Of a stretch of DNA of 64,000 nt, positions 54,127-63,234 are shown one piece after another. The translations under genes were made by a program, and so were the position numbers. Location: assembly GCA_016870115.1 (NCBI GenBank), contig VGCH01000009.1, forward strand, positions 62,001-126,000, in the 5' to 3' direction. The notes beneath the pieces were generated by a model that had not been told where the DNA came from, did no database searches, and saw only the letters and a program-made list of their open reading frames with translations. Each line of letters begins with the position of its first letter. Position 1 is the stretch's first letter. The stretch is from Alphaproteobacteria bacterium (GTDB lineage Bacteria; Pseudomonadota; Alphaproteobacteria; Reyranellales; Reyranellaceae).

Positions 54127-55062
54127 TCACTTCTTCTCGATCGCCTGGGTAAGCTCGGGAACGATCTGGAACAGATCGCCCACGATGCCGTAGTCGGCGA
54201 CCTGGAAGATCGGCGCTTCCTCGTCCTTGTTGATCGCCACGATGGTCTTGCTGTCCTTCATGCCGGCGAGATGCTGGATCGCGCCGGAGATGCCGATAGC
54301 GATATAGAGATCGGGCGCCACCACCTTGCCGGTCTGGCCGACCTGGTAGTCGTTGGGCACGTAGCCGGCGTCCACCGCCGCGCGGCTGGCACCGAGCCCG
54401 GCGCCCAGCTTGTCGGCCAGCGCCTCAAGCATCTTGAAGTTCTCGCCGCTCTGCAGGCCACGTCCGCCCGAGACGACGATCTTGGCCGAGGTGAGTTCCG
54501 GCCGCTCGCTCTTGGAGAGCTCCGCGCCGACGTACGTGGAAAGGCCCGCCGCGCCGGCACCGCCGATCTTCTCGATCGCGGCCGATCTGCCCGCGCCCAC
54601 CGCCTTGAAGTTGGTCGGACGCACCGTGACGATCTTGATCTTGTCGGTCGATTGCACAGTCGCCATGGCGTTGCCGGCATAGATCGGCCGAACAAACGTG
54701 TCGGGGGACACGATATCGACGGCTTCCGAAATCTGCGCCACGTCGAGCAACGCCGCGACACGCGGCATCACGTTCTTGCCGACGGAATCGGCGGCCATCA
54801 CGACGTGGCCGTAGCCCGCCGCCAACTTAACGACCAGCGGCGCCACGTCCTCGGCGAGCCAGTTGGTATAGGCCGCATCTTCGGCCTGAAGAACCTTCGT
54901 CACGCCTTGGAGGGCAGCGGCGGACGCGGCGGCACCGCCGGCGTTGTTGCCAGCGACCAGCACATGGACATCCCCACCGATCCGGCCGGCGGCCGCGACG
55001 GCGTTGGCAACGTTGGCGCGGACGGCGTTTCCGTCATGCGCGGCGACGACGAGAACGGCCAT
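54127..55062 (-). CDS. etfA: Electron transfer flavoprotein, alpha subunit
   Basis: 311 residues. The FAD-binding C-domain shows [60 protein letters not shown] and [20 protein letters not shown], all standard for EtfA. The N-domain begins [20 protein letters not shown]. It takes electrons from acyl-CoA dehydrogenases and passes them to ETF:ubiquinone oxidoreductase. One base separates it from etfB. Confidence 0.96.
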   Translation of the reverse strand: MAVLVVAAHDGNAVRANVANAVAAAGRIGGDVHVLVAGNNAGGAAASAAALQGVTKVLQAEDAAYTNWLAEDVAPLVVKLAAGYGHVVMAADSVGKNVMPRVAALLDVAQISEAVDIVSPDTFVRPIYAGNAMATVQSTDKIKIVTVRPTNFKAVGAGRSAAIEKIGGAGAAGLSTYVGAELSKSERPELTSAKIVVSGGRGLQSGENFKMLEALADKLGAGLGASRAAVDAGYVPNDYQVGQTGKVVAPDLYIAIGISGAIQHLAGMKDSKTIVAINKDEEAPIFQVADYGIVGDLFQIVPELTQAIEKK

Positions 55063-55063
55063 G

Positions 55064-55813
55064 TCAGATCACTCCCGCTTCGTTGCGCAGTTTCTCGACC
55101 AGCTCGGCCACGGTCTTCACCTTGATGCCCGACTTGCGCTTGGCCGGTTCCTCGACATTCAGGGTCTTGAGCCGCGGCGCCACATCGACGCCCAACGCTT
55201 CAGGCGTGAGGCTGTCGATCGGCTTCTTCTTGGCCTTCATGATGTTGGGCAGCGAGGCGTAGCGCGGCTCGTTGAGGCGCAGGTCGGTGGTGATGACCGC
55301 CGGCAGCTTCAGCTTGATGTTCTCGAGGCCGCCATCGACTTCGCGCTTCACCTCGACGGTGCCGTCGGCGACGTTCAGCTTGTTGGCAAAGGTGCCCTGC
55401 GACCAGCCGAGCAGCGCCGCCAGCATCTGGCCAGTCTGGTTGGAGTCGTCGTCGATCGCCTGCTTGCCCACGATCACGAGGCCCGGCTGTTCCTTGTCCA
55501 CGGCCGCCTTCAGGAGCTTGGCGACGGCGAGCGGCTGAAGGTCGGCATCGGTGGTCACGAGGATTCCGCGATCGGCGCCCATGGCGAGCGCGGTGCGGAT
55601 CGTCTCCTGGCACTGGGCCGGCCCGGCCGAGAACGCGATGACCTCGGTCGCCTTGCCGGCCTCGCGCATGCGCAACGCCTCTTCGACCGCGATTTCGTCG
55701 AAGGGGTTCATCGACATCTTGACGTTCGCCGTCTCGACGCCGCTGTTGTCGCCCTTGACCCGAATTTTGACGTTGTAGTCGATGACCCGCTTGACCGCGA
55801 CCAGGACCTTCAT
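55064..55813 (-). CDS. etfB: Electron transfer flavoprotein, beta subunit
   Basis: 249 residues. It begins [20 protein letters not shown] and contains [20 protein letters not shown], the AMP-binding region [20 protein letters not shown], and the docking segment with [20 protein letters not shown], in which the conserved leucine recognition loop contacts dehydrogenases. First gene of etfB-etfA-hbd. The upstream 161-bp gap is AT-rich near 55930-55970 and carries a TTGACC hexamer on this strand. Confidence 0.96.
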   Translation of the reverse strand: MKVLVAVKRVIDYNVKIRVKGDNSGVETANVKMSMNPFDEIAVEEALRMREAGKATEVIAFSAGPAQCQETIRTALAMGADRGILVTTDADLQPLAVAKLLKAAVDKEQPGLVIVGKQAIDDDSNQTGQMLAALLGWSQGTFANKLNVADGTVEVKREVDGGLENIKLKLPAVITTDLRLNEPRYASLPNIMKAKKKPIDSLTPEALGVDVAPRLKTLNVEEPAKRKSGIKVKTVAELVEKLRNEAGVI

Positions 55814-55936
55814 TGCTGCGCGCCTGTCTCTTGGAAGGGCCCGGCTCCGGCCGGGCGAAGGCGCTCCCTTAGAGCCCGCTTGGCCGCGCTGTCAAGGCGA
55901 TGCCGCAGTGCACAACACCGCGTTGCGAAAGAAATA

Positions 55937-55942
55937 GGTCAA
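55937..55942 (-). promoter_or_regulatory. Possible -35 hexamer TTGACC of the etfB operon
   Basis: TTGACC on the minus strand, 124 bases upstream of the etfB ATG, inside the only AT-rich patch of the divergent gap. No convincing -10 box was found at 17 bp, so this is a weak call. The same patch must also hold the promoter of the divergent hydrolase. Confidence 0.25.
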
Positions 55943-55974
55943 CTTTTTCAATAGCTTAGAGATAGAGTACGGAA

Positions 55975-56844
55975 ATGCATCGATCCCTTCGCCGTGCCCT
56001 CGCGAGCCTCGCCCTCTGCGGTCTGTCCGTGCCCGCGGCGGCGGTCGATCTGGAGAAGGTGACCTTCGCGAGCGCGCCGATCCTCCCGACCCAGGTCGAG
56101 CAGCAACTCGCGCGCGAGCGCGGACTCACCGCCGCCGCCCAACCGGGCGATCCGGTCGACGGCTTCCTCGCCCGTCCGGCGGGTCCCGGTCCCTTCTCGG
56201 CGGTGGTCGCGCTGCATGGCTGCAACGGGCTCACCGAGCTCTACAGGAAACGCTGGGCCGAACGCATCGTGGGCTGGGGCCATGTCGCGCTGATCGTCGA
56301 CAGCTTCGCGCATCATCCGGTGAAACAGGCCTGCAACGCCAACCGGGCGGCGAGCCGCGCCGCTCGCCGGCCACTCGACGCCCAGGGCGCGTTGACGTTT
56401 CTGGCGACGCAACCTTTCGTCGATCCGCGACGAGTGGGGCTAGTTGGCCACTCGCAAGGTGGATGGGCAGCGCTCGATCTCGTGCAGACGCGCGCTTCAC
56501 CGATTGTCGACCCGGCGACAGCGCATCGCTACGCCGCGATCGTCGCCTGGTATCCCGGATGCGCCTCGTATTTCGATGCGGTGAACGCGCCGACGCTGAT
56601 CCTGATCGGCGAGGCCGACGACTGGACGCGGGCCTCGCTGTGCCGCGCGATGGTTGAAAGTCGGGCCGGACGCGGCGCGGCGTTGGACCTTGTCACCTAT
56701 CCGGACGCGCACCACGGCTTCGACTGGCCGGAGTTGGACCCGCCGCGGACGTTGGACGGCTTCACCTTGAAGTACGACGCCGCCGCGGCCGCCGATTCGA
56801 TGCGCCGCGCCGAGTCGTTCTTCGCGCGCCATCTCGCGAGGTAG
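55975..56844 (+). CDS. Exported dienelactone hydrolase family protein
   Basis: 289 residues. A signal peptide (HRSLRRALASLALCGLSVPA, cleavage near PAAA) is followed by an alpha/beta hydrolase domain. The oxyanion strand is AVVALHGCNGLTELYRKRWA, the nucleophile elbow VGLVGHSQGGWAAL, the acid probably in IGEADDWTRASL, and His in YPDAHHGFDWPEL. Likely periplasmic hydrolase of unknown substrate. Divergent from etfB and convergent with the adenosyltransferase gene. Confidence 0.83.
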   Translation: MHRSLRRALASLALCGLSVPAAAVDLEKVTFASAPILPTQVEQQLARERGLTAAAQPGDPVDGFLARPAGPGPFSAVVALHGCNGLTELYRKRWAERIVGWGHVALIVDSFAHHPVKQACNANRAASRAARRPLDAQGALTFLATQPFVDPRRVGLVGHSQGGWAALDLVQTRASPIVDPATAHRYAAIVAWYPGCASYFDAVNAPTLILIGEADDWTRASLCRAMVESRAGRGAALDLVTYPDAHHGFDWPELDPPRTLDGFTLKYDAAAAADSMRRAESFFARHLAR

Positions 56845-56900
56845 GTACTCGCCCGTCGGCGTGGCGTTGCGCTTTCGAGCCCGCTCGATACCGGGTCGCT

Positions 56901-57491
56901 TCAGCGATTCGTGCCGGGAATCCAGAGCACGTCGCGCGCGCCATTGTCGTTGAGGCGGCGGGCCAGCACGAACAGGTGATCGCTGAGGCGGTTCATGTAC
57001 TTGATGGCCTCGGGATTGACCGGCTGCGACACCGCCAGCGCCGTCATCAGCCGCTCGGCGCGCCGCGCGACGGTGCGGCCGAGATGCAGCCAGGCGGCCG
57101 CCTCGCTGCCGCCCGGCAGCACGAAAGACTTCAGCGGCGCCAGTTCGGCATTCATCGCGTCGATTTCGCGCTCCAGCCGATCGGTCTGCGCCGCCACGAC
57201 GCGCAATGGCTCCCACTCGCGCTTCTTGCCATCGTCGGGCGTGCAGAGATCGGCGCCAAGATCGAACAGATCGTTCTGGATGCGCTTCAGCATGGCGTCG
57301 GCCTCGACGAGGCGGGCGTCCGCAACGTCGCGTCCGGTCGCCAGGCGCGCGAGCCCCAGCACCGAGTTCGCCTCGTCCACTGTCCCGTAGGCATCGACGC
57401 GCGGATCGTGCTTCGCCACGCGCTCGCCGTCGCCCAGCGACGTCATGCCCTTGTCGCCGCCACGGGTGTAGATGCGGGTGAGCGTCACCAT
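56901..57491 (-). CDS. Cob(I)alamin adenosyltransferase, PduO type
   Basis: 196 residues. It transfers adenosyl from ATP to cob(I)alamin. The N-terminal ATP-binding sequence TRIYTRGGDKGMTSLGDGER and the DPRVDAYGTVDEANSVLGLA helix are diagnostic. The active-site helix is HLGRTVARRAERLMTALAVS, with KYMNRLSDHLFVLARRLND near the end. Product coenzyme B12 is needed by NrdJ (23.5 kb) and by methylmalonyl-CoA mutase downstream of PccAB. One base separates it from the preceding small membrane-protein gene. Confidence 0.93.
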   Translation of the reverse strand: MVTLTRIYTRGGDKGMTSLGDGERVAKHDPRVDAYGTVDEANSVLGLARLATGRDVADARLVEADAMLKRIQNDLFDLGADLCTPDDGKKREWEPLRVVAAQTDRLEREIDAMNAELAPLKSFVLPGGSEAAAWLHLGRTVARRAERLMTALAVSQPVNPEAIKYMNRLSDHLFVLARRLNDNGARDVLWIPGTNR

Positions 57492-57492
57492 C

Positions 57493-57702
57493 TCAGGCGC
57501 GGCTCGCGAGATACCAGAGCCCGATCAAGACCAGCGTTAGGATCTGCAGTCGCACGCGCCACCACATTAGGCGATTGCTGCGGCGTGCGCCCTCGACGCC
57601 GCCCTCGGCGTTTCGCGCCATCCCGACCAGGCCGGCAAACAACGCCCCGAGCGTGGCGAGGCCCGAGAGGATCACCAAGACGAAGAGAATCTTTGCCGCC
57701 AT
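57493..57702 (-). CDS. Twin-transmembrane (HIG1-like) small protein
   Basis: 69 residues with two membrane helices (about 4-26 and 50-67) and a polar loop containing GGVEGARRSNRLMWWRVRLQ. This is the HIG1-type layout common in alphaproteobacteria, where such proteins often lie next to the PduO adenosyltransferase. HIG1 proteins in mitochondria modulate respiratory complexes; a similar role here is unproven. Cotranscribed with the adenosyltransferase. Confidence 0.82.
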   Translation of the reverse strand: MAAKILFVLVILSGLATLGALFAGLVGMARNAEGGVEGARRSNRLMWWRVRLQILTLVLIGLWYLASRA

Positions 57703-57723
57703 GTCCCGATCTTCTGGCGCAAA

Positions 57724-59148
57724 TCAGCTCCCGGCGCCAGTGCGCGCGGCGGCCCACGGCCTGCGGGCGCGGGACGGCGCGGGCCCGCCGGCGGCGCGCC
57801 AGACTGCCTCAGCTGCCTGCTCCCCCGACCAGAGCGCGGCGTGGATGGTGCCGTACTCCACGGGCTCACTCGCCTCGCCGGCAAAGAACACTCGCCCGCC
57901 AAGCGGCCGGCGGTGCAGGGCCCGATCTCCGGGCCGCTCACCGATGGCAGGATAGGTGTAGGCGCCGCGCGAGAAGGGATCGGATAGCCAGCGCGGAAAC
58001 AGAACGCCGGTGGGCTCGGGGACGGTGTCGCCAAACATAAAGCGCAGCGAGCGCATGGCCAGCGACGCTACCTCCGCGTCGCTTGCGGCGCGATCCAGCG
58101 CCACTGCCGTCGCGCCATTGGTAAAGCCGAGGAGAACCGGAGCGCCCGCCTCGCGATCGAGCGGCACGAAGGTGTTGAAGCTGCCGCGACGAGCGGGACC
58201 CTCCGGCAAGCGGCCGAACCATTTGTCGGGTTCGGGCCAGAAGCTCTTGCCGAAGCGCAGGAACAGCTTCCCGAACACGCCCTCACCGTAGCCGATGCGG
58301 GCAAGCGCTGCCGACTGGTCGTCAGGCAAGGGCGGATCGAATGAGAGCCCGTCGCGCAAGACGCCGATGGGCAGGGTCACAATCGCGCGTTCGGCCTCGA
58401 AGCGCCGGCCATCGCGTGCGTGCGCGACGACGCCGGCCGGGGTCCAGACCAGGCGCACGATCTCCGTCCCGGTCCGCAGCGCGAGTGGCGCAGCGGCGTC
58501 GGCGATCAGGGCCGCGAAGCCGCCGACGGGCTGGGCGTTGCGCTCCAGTCCTTCGGTCGGGAACCATTCCTCGACGGCGATGCGATCCCAGACCGCACCC
58601 TGCACGCCCTCGCTCATCTCGATGTATTGCGCGACCACCAGCCGGTCGATTTCGGGCAACCAGCCCTGCCGCAGAACGGGCTCCAGCGCGCGGCGCACCG
58701 AGATCGAGCGCGGACCCGCGATCGGTGCGAGCGTCCGGCTTTGCCATTGCGCGGCCTGCAGGGCGGCGTTGAAGGCGGCGCGGCCGAGCGCGGCGGCGGC
58801 CTGCTGGCGGGTGCGGGTCGGCGCGGTGGCGCGCGGATCGAGCAGAAGCCGATCGCCCTGCGACTCGATCAGCTCGATACCCAGCGCTTCGCACCACAAG
58901 GTGAGCGGATTGCCCTCGACGCCATGAACCCACGAACCGCCGATGTCGAGAGGCACGCCGAGTGAGAAATCGGTATGGACGCGCCCGCCTGGCCGATCTC
59001 GCGCCTCCAGCACTTCAACGGCGTGGCCGCTGTCGGCCAGCAACCGTGCCGCGACCAGGCCGGCCATGCCGGCGCCGATCACCAGCACGCGCTCACGCGG
59101 AGACGCGGCACCCGCCGGCGCCATCGACCAGGAGGGCGTGCCGCTCAT
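57724..59148 (-). CDS. FAD-dependent amine oxidase (polyamine oxidase/LSD1-like)
   Basis: 474 residues from the ATG at 59148 that overlaps the next stop (ATGA). The dinucleotide fold is RVLVIGAGMAGLVAARLLAD, followed by VEVLEARDRPGGRVHTDFSL. The substrate domain contains DIGGSWVHGVEGNPLT, and the C-terminal flavin motif is GRVFFAGEASEPVEYGTIHA. Fold and residues fit flavin amine oxidases that oxidise secondary amines or polyamines. Fifth of a coupled minus-strand run with an HcnABC/OoxAB-like dehydrogenase, so it may act on the same nitrogenous substrate. Confidence 0.86.
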   Translation of the reverse strand: MSGTPSWSMAPAGAASPRERVLVIGAGMAGLVAARLLADSGHAVEVLEARDRPGGRVHTDFSLGVPLDIGGSWVHGVEGNPLTLWCEALGIELIESQGDRLLLDPRATAPTRTRQQAAAALGRAAFNAALQAAQWQSRTLAPIAGPRSISVRRALEPVLRQGWLPEIDRLVVAQYIEMSEGVQGAVWDRIAVEEWFPTEGLERNAQPVGGFAALIADAAAPLALRTGTEIVRLVWTPAGVVAHARDGRRFEAERAIVTLPIGVLRDGLSFDPPLPDDQSAALARIGYGEGVFGKLFLRFGKSFWPEPDKWFGRLPEGPARRGSFNTFVPLDREAGAPVLLGFTNGATAVALDRAASDAEVASLAMRSLRFMFGDTVPEPTGVLFPRWLSDPFSRGAYTYPAIGERPGDRALHRRPLGGRVFFAGEASEPVEYGTIHAALWSGEQAAEAVWRAAGGPAPSRARRPWAAARTGAGS

Positions 59149-60533
59149 CGCTCGACGGCGCGCCGTTCGTCGTCGGTGGCCGGCATGGCGGCAAGCGCGG
59201 CAAGCGGCAACGGCTTCACCGGCACGCGCGCGCGATAGCGCCCGACCTGAGCCGGCGTCCGGCCTGAGTGATGCGCGAGCGCTTCCGTGACCGTCAATCC
59301 GCAGAGCCTTCCCTGGCACGGCCCCATGCCGCAGCGCAGGAAGGCCTTCAGCTGGTTGGGTCCCGGCACGCCAAGGGCGGCGGCCTCCCCGAGCGCGCGC
59401 GCCGTCACCTCCTCGCAACGACAAGCAAGCGTCTCGCCCGCGGGCACGCGAAAGGCGGGCGCGGGCTGATAGAGAAGGTCCAAGAAGCGTCGACCGCGGA
59501 GCCAGCGCGCGCGCTGGGCGAGCAGCCCGCTGACACGCCCGCCCTCCGATGTGCCGAGGATCGCGTGCGCGGCCAACTCGCCCGAGAGCGCGGCCGCTTC
59601 CGCGCCCGCGATGCCCGTGCCGTCGCCGGCGAGATAGAGCCCGGCGAGCGGCGTGCGGCCCATGGCGTCGACTTCGGGATGCCAGCAGAGCTGATCGCGA
59701 TCCCAGCGCTGGCGAATGCCGGCACTCGCGGCGAGCTCGATCGCGGGAACCACGCCCTGATGCAGCAGGAGCGTATCGACGCCCATCTCAACCCACGCGC
59801 CCGCACCTACGCGATAGCGCAGCGCACTGACGCGATCCTCGCCCACCGCTTCGAGCGCCGACACGCCCCGCACGACCCGCACTGAGCGCCGCACAGCGCG
59901 GAGGAGCTCTAGTCCTTTCACCGGATAGGGTGAGGCGAGAAAGCCCGCGAGATGCGGCGCCGCGCGCCAGCGATTGCCGGCAGGCGTCGAGTCGAGAATC
60001 GCGTCGACGGTGAGGCCGCAGCGCAGATACTGCCACGCCAGTAGCCAGACCAGCGGCCCGCTGCCGGCGATCACGGTGCGGCCCTCGGGCACCAATCCCG
60101 AGGCCTTCAAGAGAGTCTGCGCGCCGCCACCGCTCAGCACGCCGGGCAAGGTCCAGCCTGGAATCGGAAACGGTCGTTCGTAGGCGCCAGTGGCGAGCAC
60201 GACCGCGTCGCCCTCGACCAGATGCGCGACGCCACCGACGGTCACGCCAACACGGCCAGGCGCGGCGCTCCACACGCTCGCCTGACCGATGTGATGCGCG
60301 CCGCTTGCGAGAAACGCCTCGACCGCTTCCCGCCCCCGCGCATAGTCGGGGCCCAGCAGGGCACGTCGACTCTCGGGCACGGCGGCGACCGCGCGATGCA
60401 CCTGGCCGCCCGGTGTCGGCTGCTCGTCGAACACCGCGACGGAGCGGCCGGCGCGCGCGAGCGTCGTCGCGGCCGCGAGACCGGCGGGGCCTGCCCCCAC
60501 CACCAGCGCGTCGTAGCGGCGTTCCGGACTCAT
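59145..60533 (-). CDS. FAD/[2Fe-2S] oxidoreductase, HcnB/OoxA/LhpE-like subunit
   Basis: 462 residues. The N-terminal FAD motif is YDALVVGAGPAGLAAATTLA and the second is GRTVIAGSGPLVWLLAWQYL. The C-terminus has a BFD-like cluster-binding segment, CRCEEVTARALGEAAALG then FLRCGMGPCQGRLCG. This is the alpha subunit pattern of cyanide synthase HcnB, opine oxidase OoxA and D-hydroxyproline dehydrogenase. It shuttles electrons between the DAAO-like subunit and an acceptor. Coupled by ATGA overlaps to both neighbours. The absence of other hcn features argues against cyanide formation. Confidence 0.87.
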   Translation of the reverse strand: MSPERRYDALVVGAGPAGLAAATTLARAGRSVAVFDEQPTPGGQVHRAVAAVPESRRALLGPDYARGREAVEAFLASGAHHIGQASVWSAAPGRVGVTVGGVAHLVEGDAVVLATGAYERPFPIPGWTLPGVLSGGGAQTLLKASGLVPEGRTVIAGSGPLVWLLAWQYLRCGLTVDAILDSTPAGNRWRAAPHLAGFLASPYPVKGLELLRAVRRSVRVVRGVSALEAVGEDRVSALRYRVGAGAWVEMGVDTLLLHQGVVPAIELAASAGIRQRWDRDQLCWHPEVDAMGRTPLAGLYLAGDGTGIAGAEAAALSGELAAHAILGTSEGGRVSGLLAQRARWLRGRRFLDLLYQPAPAFRVPAGETLACRCEEVTARALGEAAALGVPGPNQLKAFLRCGMGPCQGRLCGLTVTEALAHHSGRTPAQVGRYRARVPVKPLPLAALAAMPATDDERRAVER

Positions 60534-60826
60534 GGCCCGAGACCGCGCGCGCCGGATTGCGTCTCGATCCTCAAGCCATCACGGACAAGCACGAGACAGG
60601 TCTGGCGATTGGGCTCGCCATCGATAGTGGCGAGGCATTCGAAGCACACGCCCATCAGGCAATAGGGTCCGCGTGCGGCGCCGCTCACCGGCGTCGTGCG
60701 ACAGGCGACGATGCCGTTGGCGAGCAGCGCGGCTGCCACGCTCTCGCCTGGCACGGCGCGCACGGCGCGGCCATCGACCAGGATCGTCGCCGTCGCCGGC
60801 GGTGCGTCAGGCAGCCTGCGGAACAT
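60530..60826 (-). CDS. (2Fe-2S)-binding small subunit, HcnA/LhpF-like
   Basis: 98 residues. Ferredoxin-like protein with TATILVDGRAVRAVPGESVA, and cysteines in GIVACRTTPVSGAARGPYCL and GVCFECLATIDGEPNRQTC. It forms the gamma subunit of HcnABC-type dehydrogenases. The ATG at 60826 was taken as start; it overlaps the end of the DAAO-like gene by 20 bases. A longer frame upstream lacks similarity. Coupled by ATGA to the HcnB-like gene. Confidence 0.84.
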   Translation of the reverse strand: MFRRLPDAPPATATILVDGRAVRAVPGESVAAALLANGIVACRTTPVSGAARGPYCLMGVCFECLATIDGEPNRQTCLVLVRDGLRIETQSGARGLGP

Positions 60827-61934
60827 CGAACCGTCTTGCGGAGAAGGGCGCGAAGGTCTCGGCCGGCAAACGACCTGCCGCGATGGTCGGCCCAACCAGG
60901 CGGGCGTGGTTGGCCGCGAGCGTGACGCCGCTGTGACAGGTCGCGACAAACGCGCCGGGATGCGACGTCGACTCCTCGTAGATGGGGAAGCCGTCGGGCG
61001 TCATGACGCGCAACGCCGCCCACGTGCGCACGACGTTGACGCGGGCGAGACGCGGGAAGAGCCGCACGGCGCGGTTCGCGATCGTGCCGGTGACGCCGAG
61101 TCCGGTCGCAGTATCGAACCCCGTTTCCTCGAGCGAATCGCCCAGCATCACCGAGCCCTCGTCGGTCTGCCGTACTGTCACCACCGGATGATGCAGGAAG
61201 GGCTGTACCCGCTCGGTCACGACGATCTGCCCACGCTGAGGCCGCACCGGCACACTCAATCCCAGCATCGGCGCGAGACGTGCGTTGCCGTTGCCGGCGC
61301 AGAGCGCCACGCGCGCCGCCTCGATAGTGCCGCCCGACGAAAGCAGCCGGAACCCGCCCCCACCGCGCGGCAGGATCGTCTCGACCGCGTGGCGCGCGAG
61401 ATAGGGAGTGCCGGCACGCGCGAGCGCCGTGTGCAGCGCGCGCAGCAGCTTCAGCGAATTAGTGTGACCGTCGAGCGGACAGAAGCTGCCGCCGACAACC
61501 TCCGGCCCGATTTCGGGCAGCATGCCGCGCACCCGCTCGCGGTCCAGGATCTCATAGGGGTAGCGCTGCATTGCCGGCTGATTGTGCAGGCGCTTCAAGT
61601 TGTCAGCGCGCGCCTGCAGCTCCGCGTCTGACAGAGCCAGGTGAAAACCGCCCGGACGGCGATGCGCGACGTCTATGCCACTCTCGCGGCCGAGCTCGTC
61701 GGCGAAACCGGCCCAGGCCTCCGACGAGGCCACGGTCCAGGCCGCGTACTCCGGCATGCCCATGCCTTTGCTCTGCACCCACACCAGCGCGAAGTTGCCG
61801 CGCGAGGCGCGGAACGCGATGTCGCCTTCGTCCAGCACCACAACGCGGGCGCCGGTTCGTGCGGCGCCCCACGCCACGGCGGCGCCGACCAATCCGCCGC
61901 CCACGACCGCGAGGTCGAATGAGCGTGCGGTCAT
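60807..61934 (-). CDS. DAAO-type FAD oxidoreductase, HcnC/OoxB/LhpB-like subunit
   Basis: 375 residues from the ATG at 61934 (ATGA overlap). FAD motif FDLAVVGGGLVGAAVAWGAA, then VVVLDEGDIAFRASRGNFAL. Substrate-domain and C-terminal flavin segments include VPVRPQRGQIVVTERVQPFL and TWAALRVMTPDGFPIYEEST, then ATCHSGVTLAANHARLVGPT. It is the catalytic beta subunit that would oxidise a D-amino acid, proline derivative, glycine or opine. With the next two genes it makes a complete alpha-beta-gamma set. The actual substrate cannot be read from sequence. Confidence 0.87.
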   Translation of the reverse strand: MTARSFDLAVVGGGLVGAAVAWGAARTGARVVVLDEGDIAFRASRGNFALVWVQSKGMGMPEYAAWTVASSEAWAGFADELGRESGIDVAHRRPGGFHLALSDAELQARADNLKRLHNQPAMQRYPYEILDRERVRGMLPEIGPEVVGGSFCPLDGHTNSLKLLRALHTALARAGTPYLARHAVETILPRGGGGFRLLSSGGTIEAARVALCAGNGNARLAPMLGLSVPVRPQRGQIVVTERVQPFLHHPVVTVRQTDEGSVMLGDSLEETGFDTATGLGVTGTIANRAVRLFPRLARVNVVRTWAALRVMTPDGFPIYEESTSHPGAFVATCHSGVTLAANHARLVGPTIAAGRLPAETFAPFSARRFDVPQAA

Positions 61935-62575
61935 GCGAGAAGCGCCGGCAGGCGGCGCATGTCGTCGAACAACTCGGCGCCCGCTGCGGCAAGCCCTTCC
62001 GGATCGGTGAAGGGGCCGGCATAGCCCAGCACGCGCATGCCCGCGGCGACTCCGGCCTGAACGCCGGGCACCGAGTCCTCGATCACGACGCATTCCATGG
62101 GCGCCGCGCCCATCGTGGCGGCCGCGTGAAGGAAAAGATCGGGCGCCGGCTTGCCACGTTTCACCATCGCAGCGACGAAGATGTGGGCGGGGTCGAAGAA
62201 GCCGCCGAGGCCGGTCGTCGCCAGCGACTCGCGAACCTTGTCCTCCCAGTTCGACGATGCAACGCAGCGCGGACCGCGCAAAGCGCCCAACGCCTCGGCG
62301 ACGCCGTCGACCGCCTGCAACGGCCGCTTGGCAAACTCGGCCTGCACCTCGGTCCAGACGATGCTCTCGAAGTCGGCCGGCACCTTGCGTCCCAGCGCGC
62401 GCTCGACGATCGCGACCGCGTCGGCCCAGGGTCGTCCCATCAGGTGACGCCGCTCATCCTCTACAGTCCAGGGCAGGCCCATGCGATTCAACACCGCGGT
62501 CCAGGCGATATTGTAGAACGGCTCGGTATCGACCAGCGTGCCATCGCAGTCGAAGATCAGCAGCGCTGCGCTCAT
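61931..62575 (-). CDS. HAD family hydrolase (beta-phosphoglucomutase/phosphoglycolate phosphatase-like)
   Basis: 214 residues. Motif I ALLIFDCDGTLVDTEPF, motif II CVASSNWEDKVRESL, motif III lysine in KRGKPAPDLF and motif IV CVVIEDSVPGVQAGVAAGM are all present, with the helical cap typical of subclass I. Likely a small sugar- or acid-phosphatase. It is about half identical by eye to the next gene, its paralogue, and the two overlap by four bases. The substrate may be linked to the oxidoreductase operon. Confidence 0.88.
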   Translation of the reverse strand: MSAALLIFDCDGTLVDTEPFYNIAWTAVLNRMGLPWTVEDERRHLMGRPWADAVAIVERALGRKVPADFESIVWTEVQAEFAKRPLQAVDGVAEALGALRGPRCVASSNWEDKVRESLATTGLGGFFDPAHIFVAAMVKRGKPAPDLFLHAAATMGAAPMECVVIEDSVPGVQAGVAAGMRVLGYAGPFTDPEGLAAAGAELFDDMRRLPALLA

Positions 62576-63231
62576 GCCTGCACCACGAGGCCGAGCAGCT
62601 GCGGAAGCGCGCGCATGTCGTCGAAGAGTTCGCCGCCCTCGGCCTGCAGCGCCGCGCGATCGGTCCAGGGCGCACCGACATAGGCCAGCGCGCGCATGCC
62701 GGCCGCGCGCGCCGCGACGATGCCGGGCGCGGAGTCCTCAATCACGATGCAGGCATCGGGTGCGGCCCCCATGCGGCGCGCGGCATGGAGAAACAGGTCC
62801 GGTGCGGGTTTGCCCCGCGCGACCTCGGAGGCGCTGAAGATGCGACCCTCCAAGCGTGACCACAGCCCGGTCAGACCGAGTGTCAGGCGCATCTTGTCAT
62901 GGCCGCCCGAGCTCGCGACGCAGTGCGGCACACCGGCCGCCGCGATCGCGTCGAGCGCCGCGCCGATTCCCACGACGGCCCGCACCGGTGCCGCGCGGAA
63001 GGCGGCGAAGGTGTCTACGTTCAGCCGGTCGATGAAATCGTCCGGCAGCGCGCGCCCCAGCTCGGCTTCGACGATCGGCAGGCAGGCTTTGAGCGAGCGC
63101 CCCATCAGGCGGCGCATCGTCTCCTCGACCGTCCAATCGAGCCCCTCGCGCCGCAGCGCGTCGGCGAAGCACCGGTTGGCCAGCGGTTCGCTATCGACCA
63201 GCACGCCATCGCAATCGAAAATCACCAGCAT
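62572..63231 (-). CDS. HAD family hydrolase, paralogue of the adjacent gene
   Basis: 219 residues. Motifs: MLVIFDCDGVLVDSEPLANR (I), CVASSGGHDKMRLTL (II), ARGKPAPDLFLHAARRM (III) and CIVIEDSAPGIVAARAAGMR (IV). The family closely matches the neighbour at 61931, including the shared tail pattern GxELFDDMRxLPxLL, which points to tandem duplication. Cytosolic phosphatase of unknown substrate. Three bases separate it from the TauD-type gene upstream. Confidence 0.88.
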   Translation of the reverse strand: MLVIFDCDGVLVDSEPLANRCFADALRREGLDWTVEETMRRLMGRSLKACLPIVEAELGRALPDDFIDRLNVDTFAAFRAAPVRAVVGIGAALDAIAAAGVPHCVASSGGHDKMRLTLGLTGLWSRLEGRIFSASEVARGKPAPDLFLHAARRMGAAPDACIVIEDSAPGIVAARAAGMRALAYVGAPWTDRAALQAEGGELFDDMRALPQLLGLVVQA

Positions 63232-63234
63232 CGG

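Noticed and set aside
59145-61934. Hydrogen cyanide synthase operon hcnABC
   Set aside because: Subunit types match, but the same trio occurs in opine and D-hydroxyproline dehydrogenases, and the context (amine oxidase, HADs, dioxygenase) fits catabolism better.
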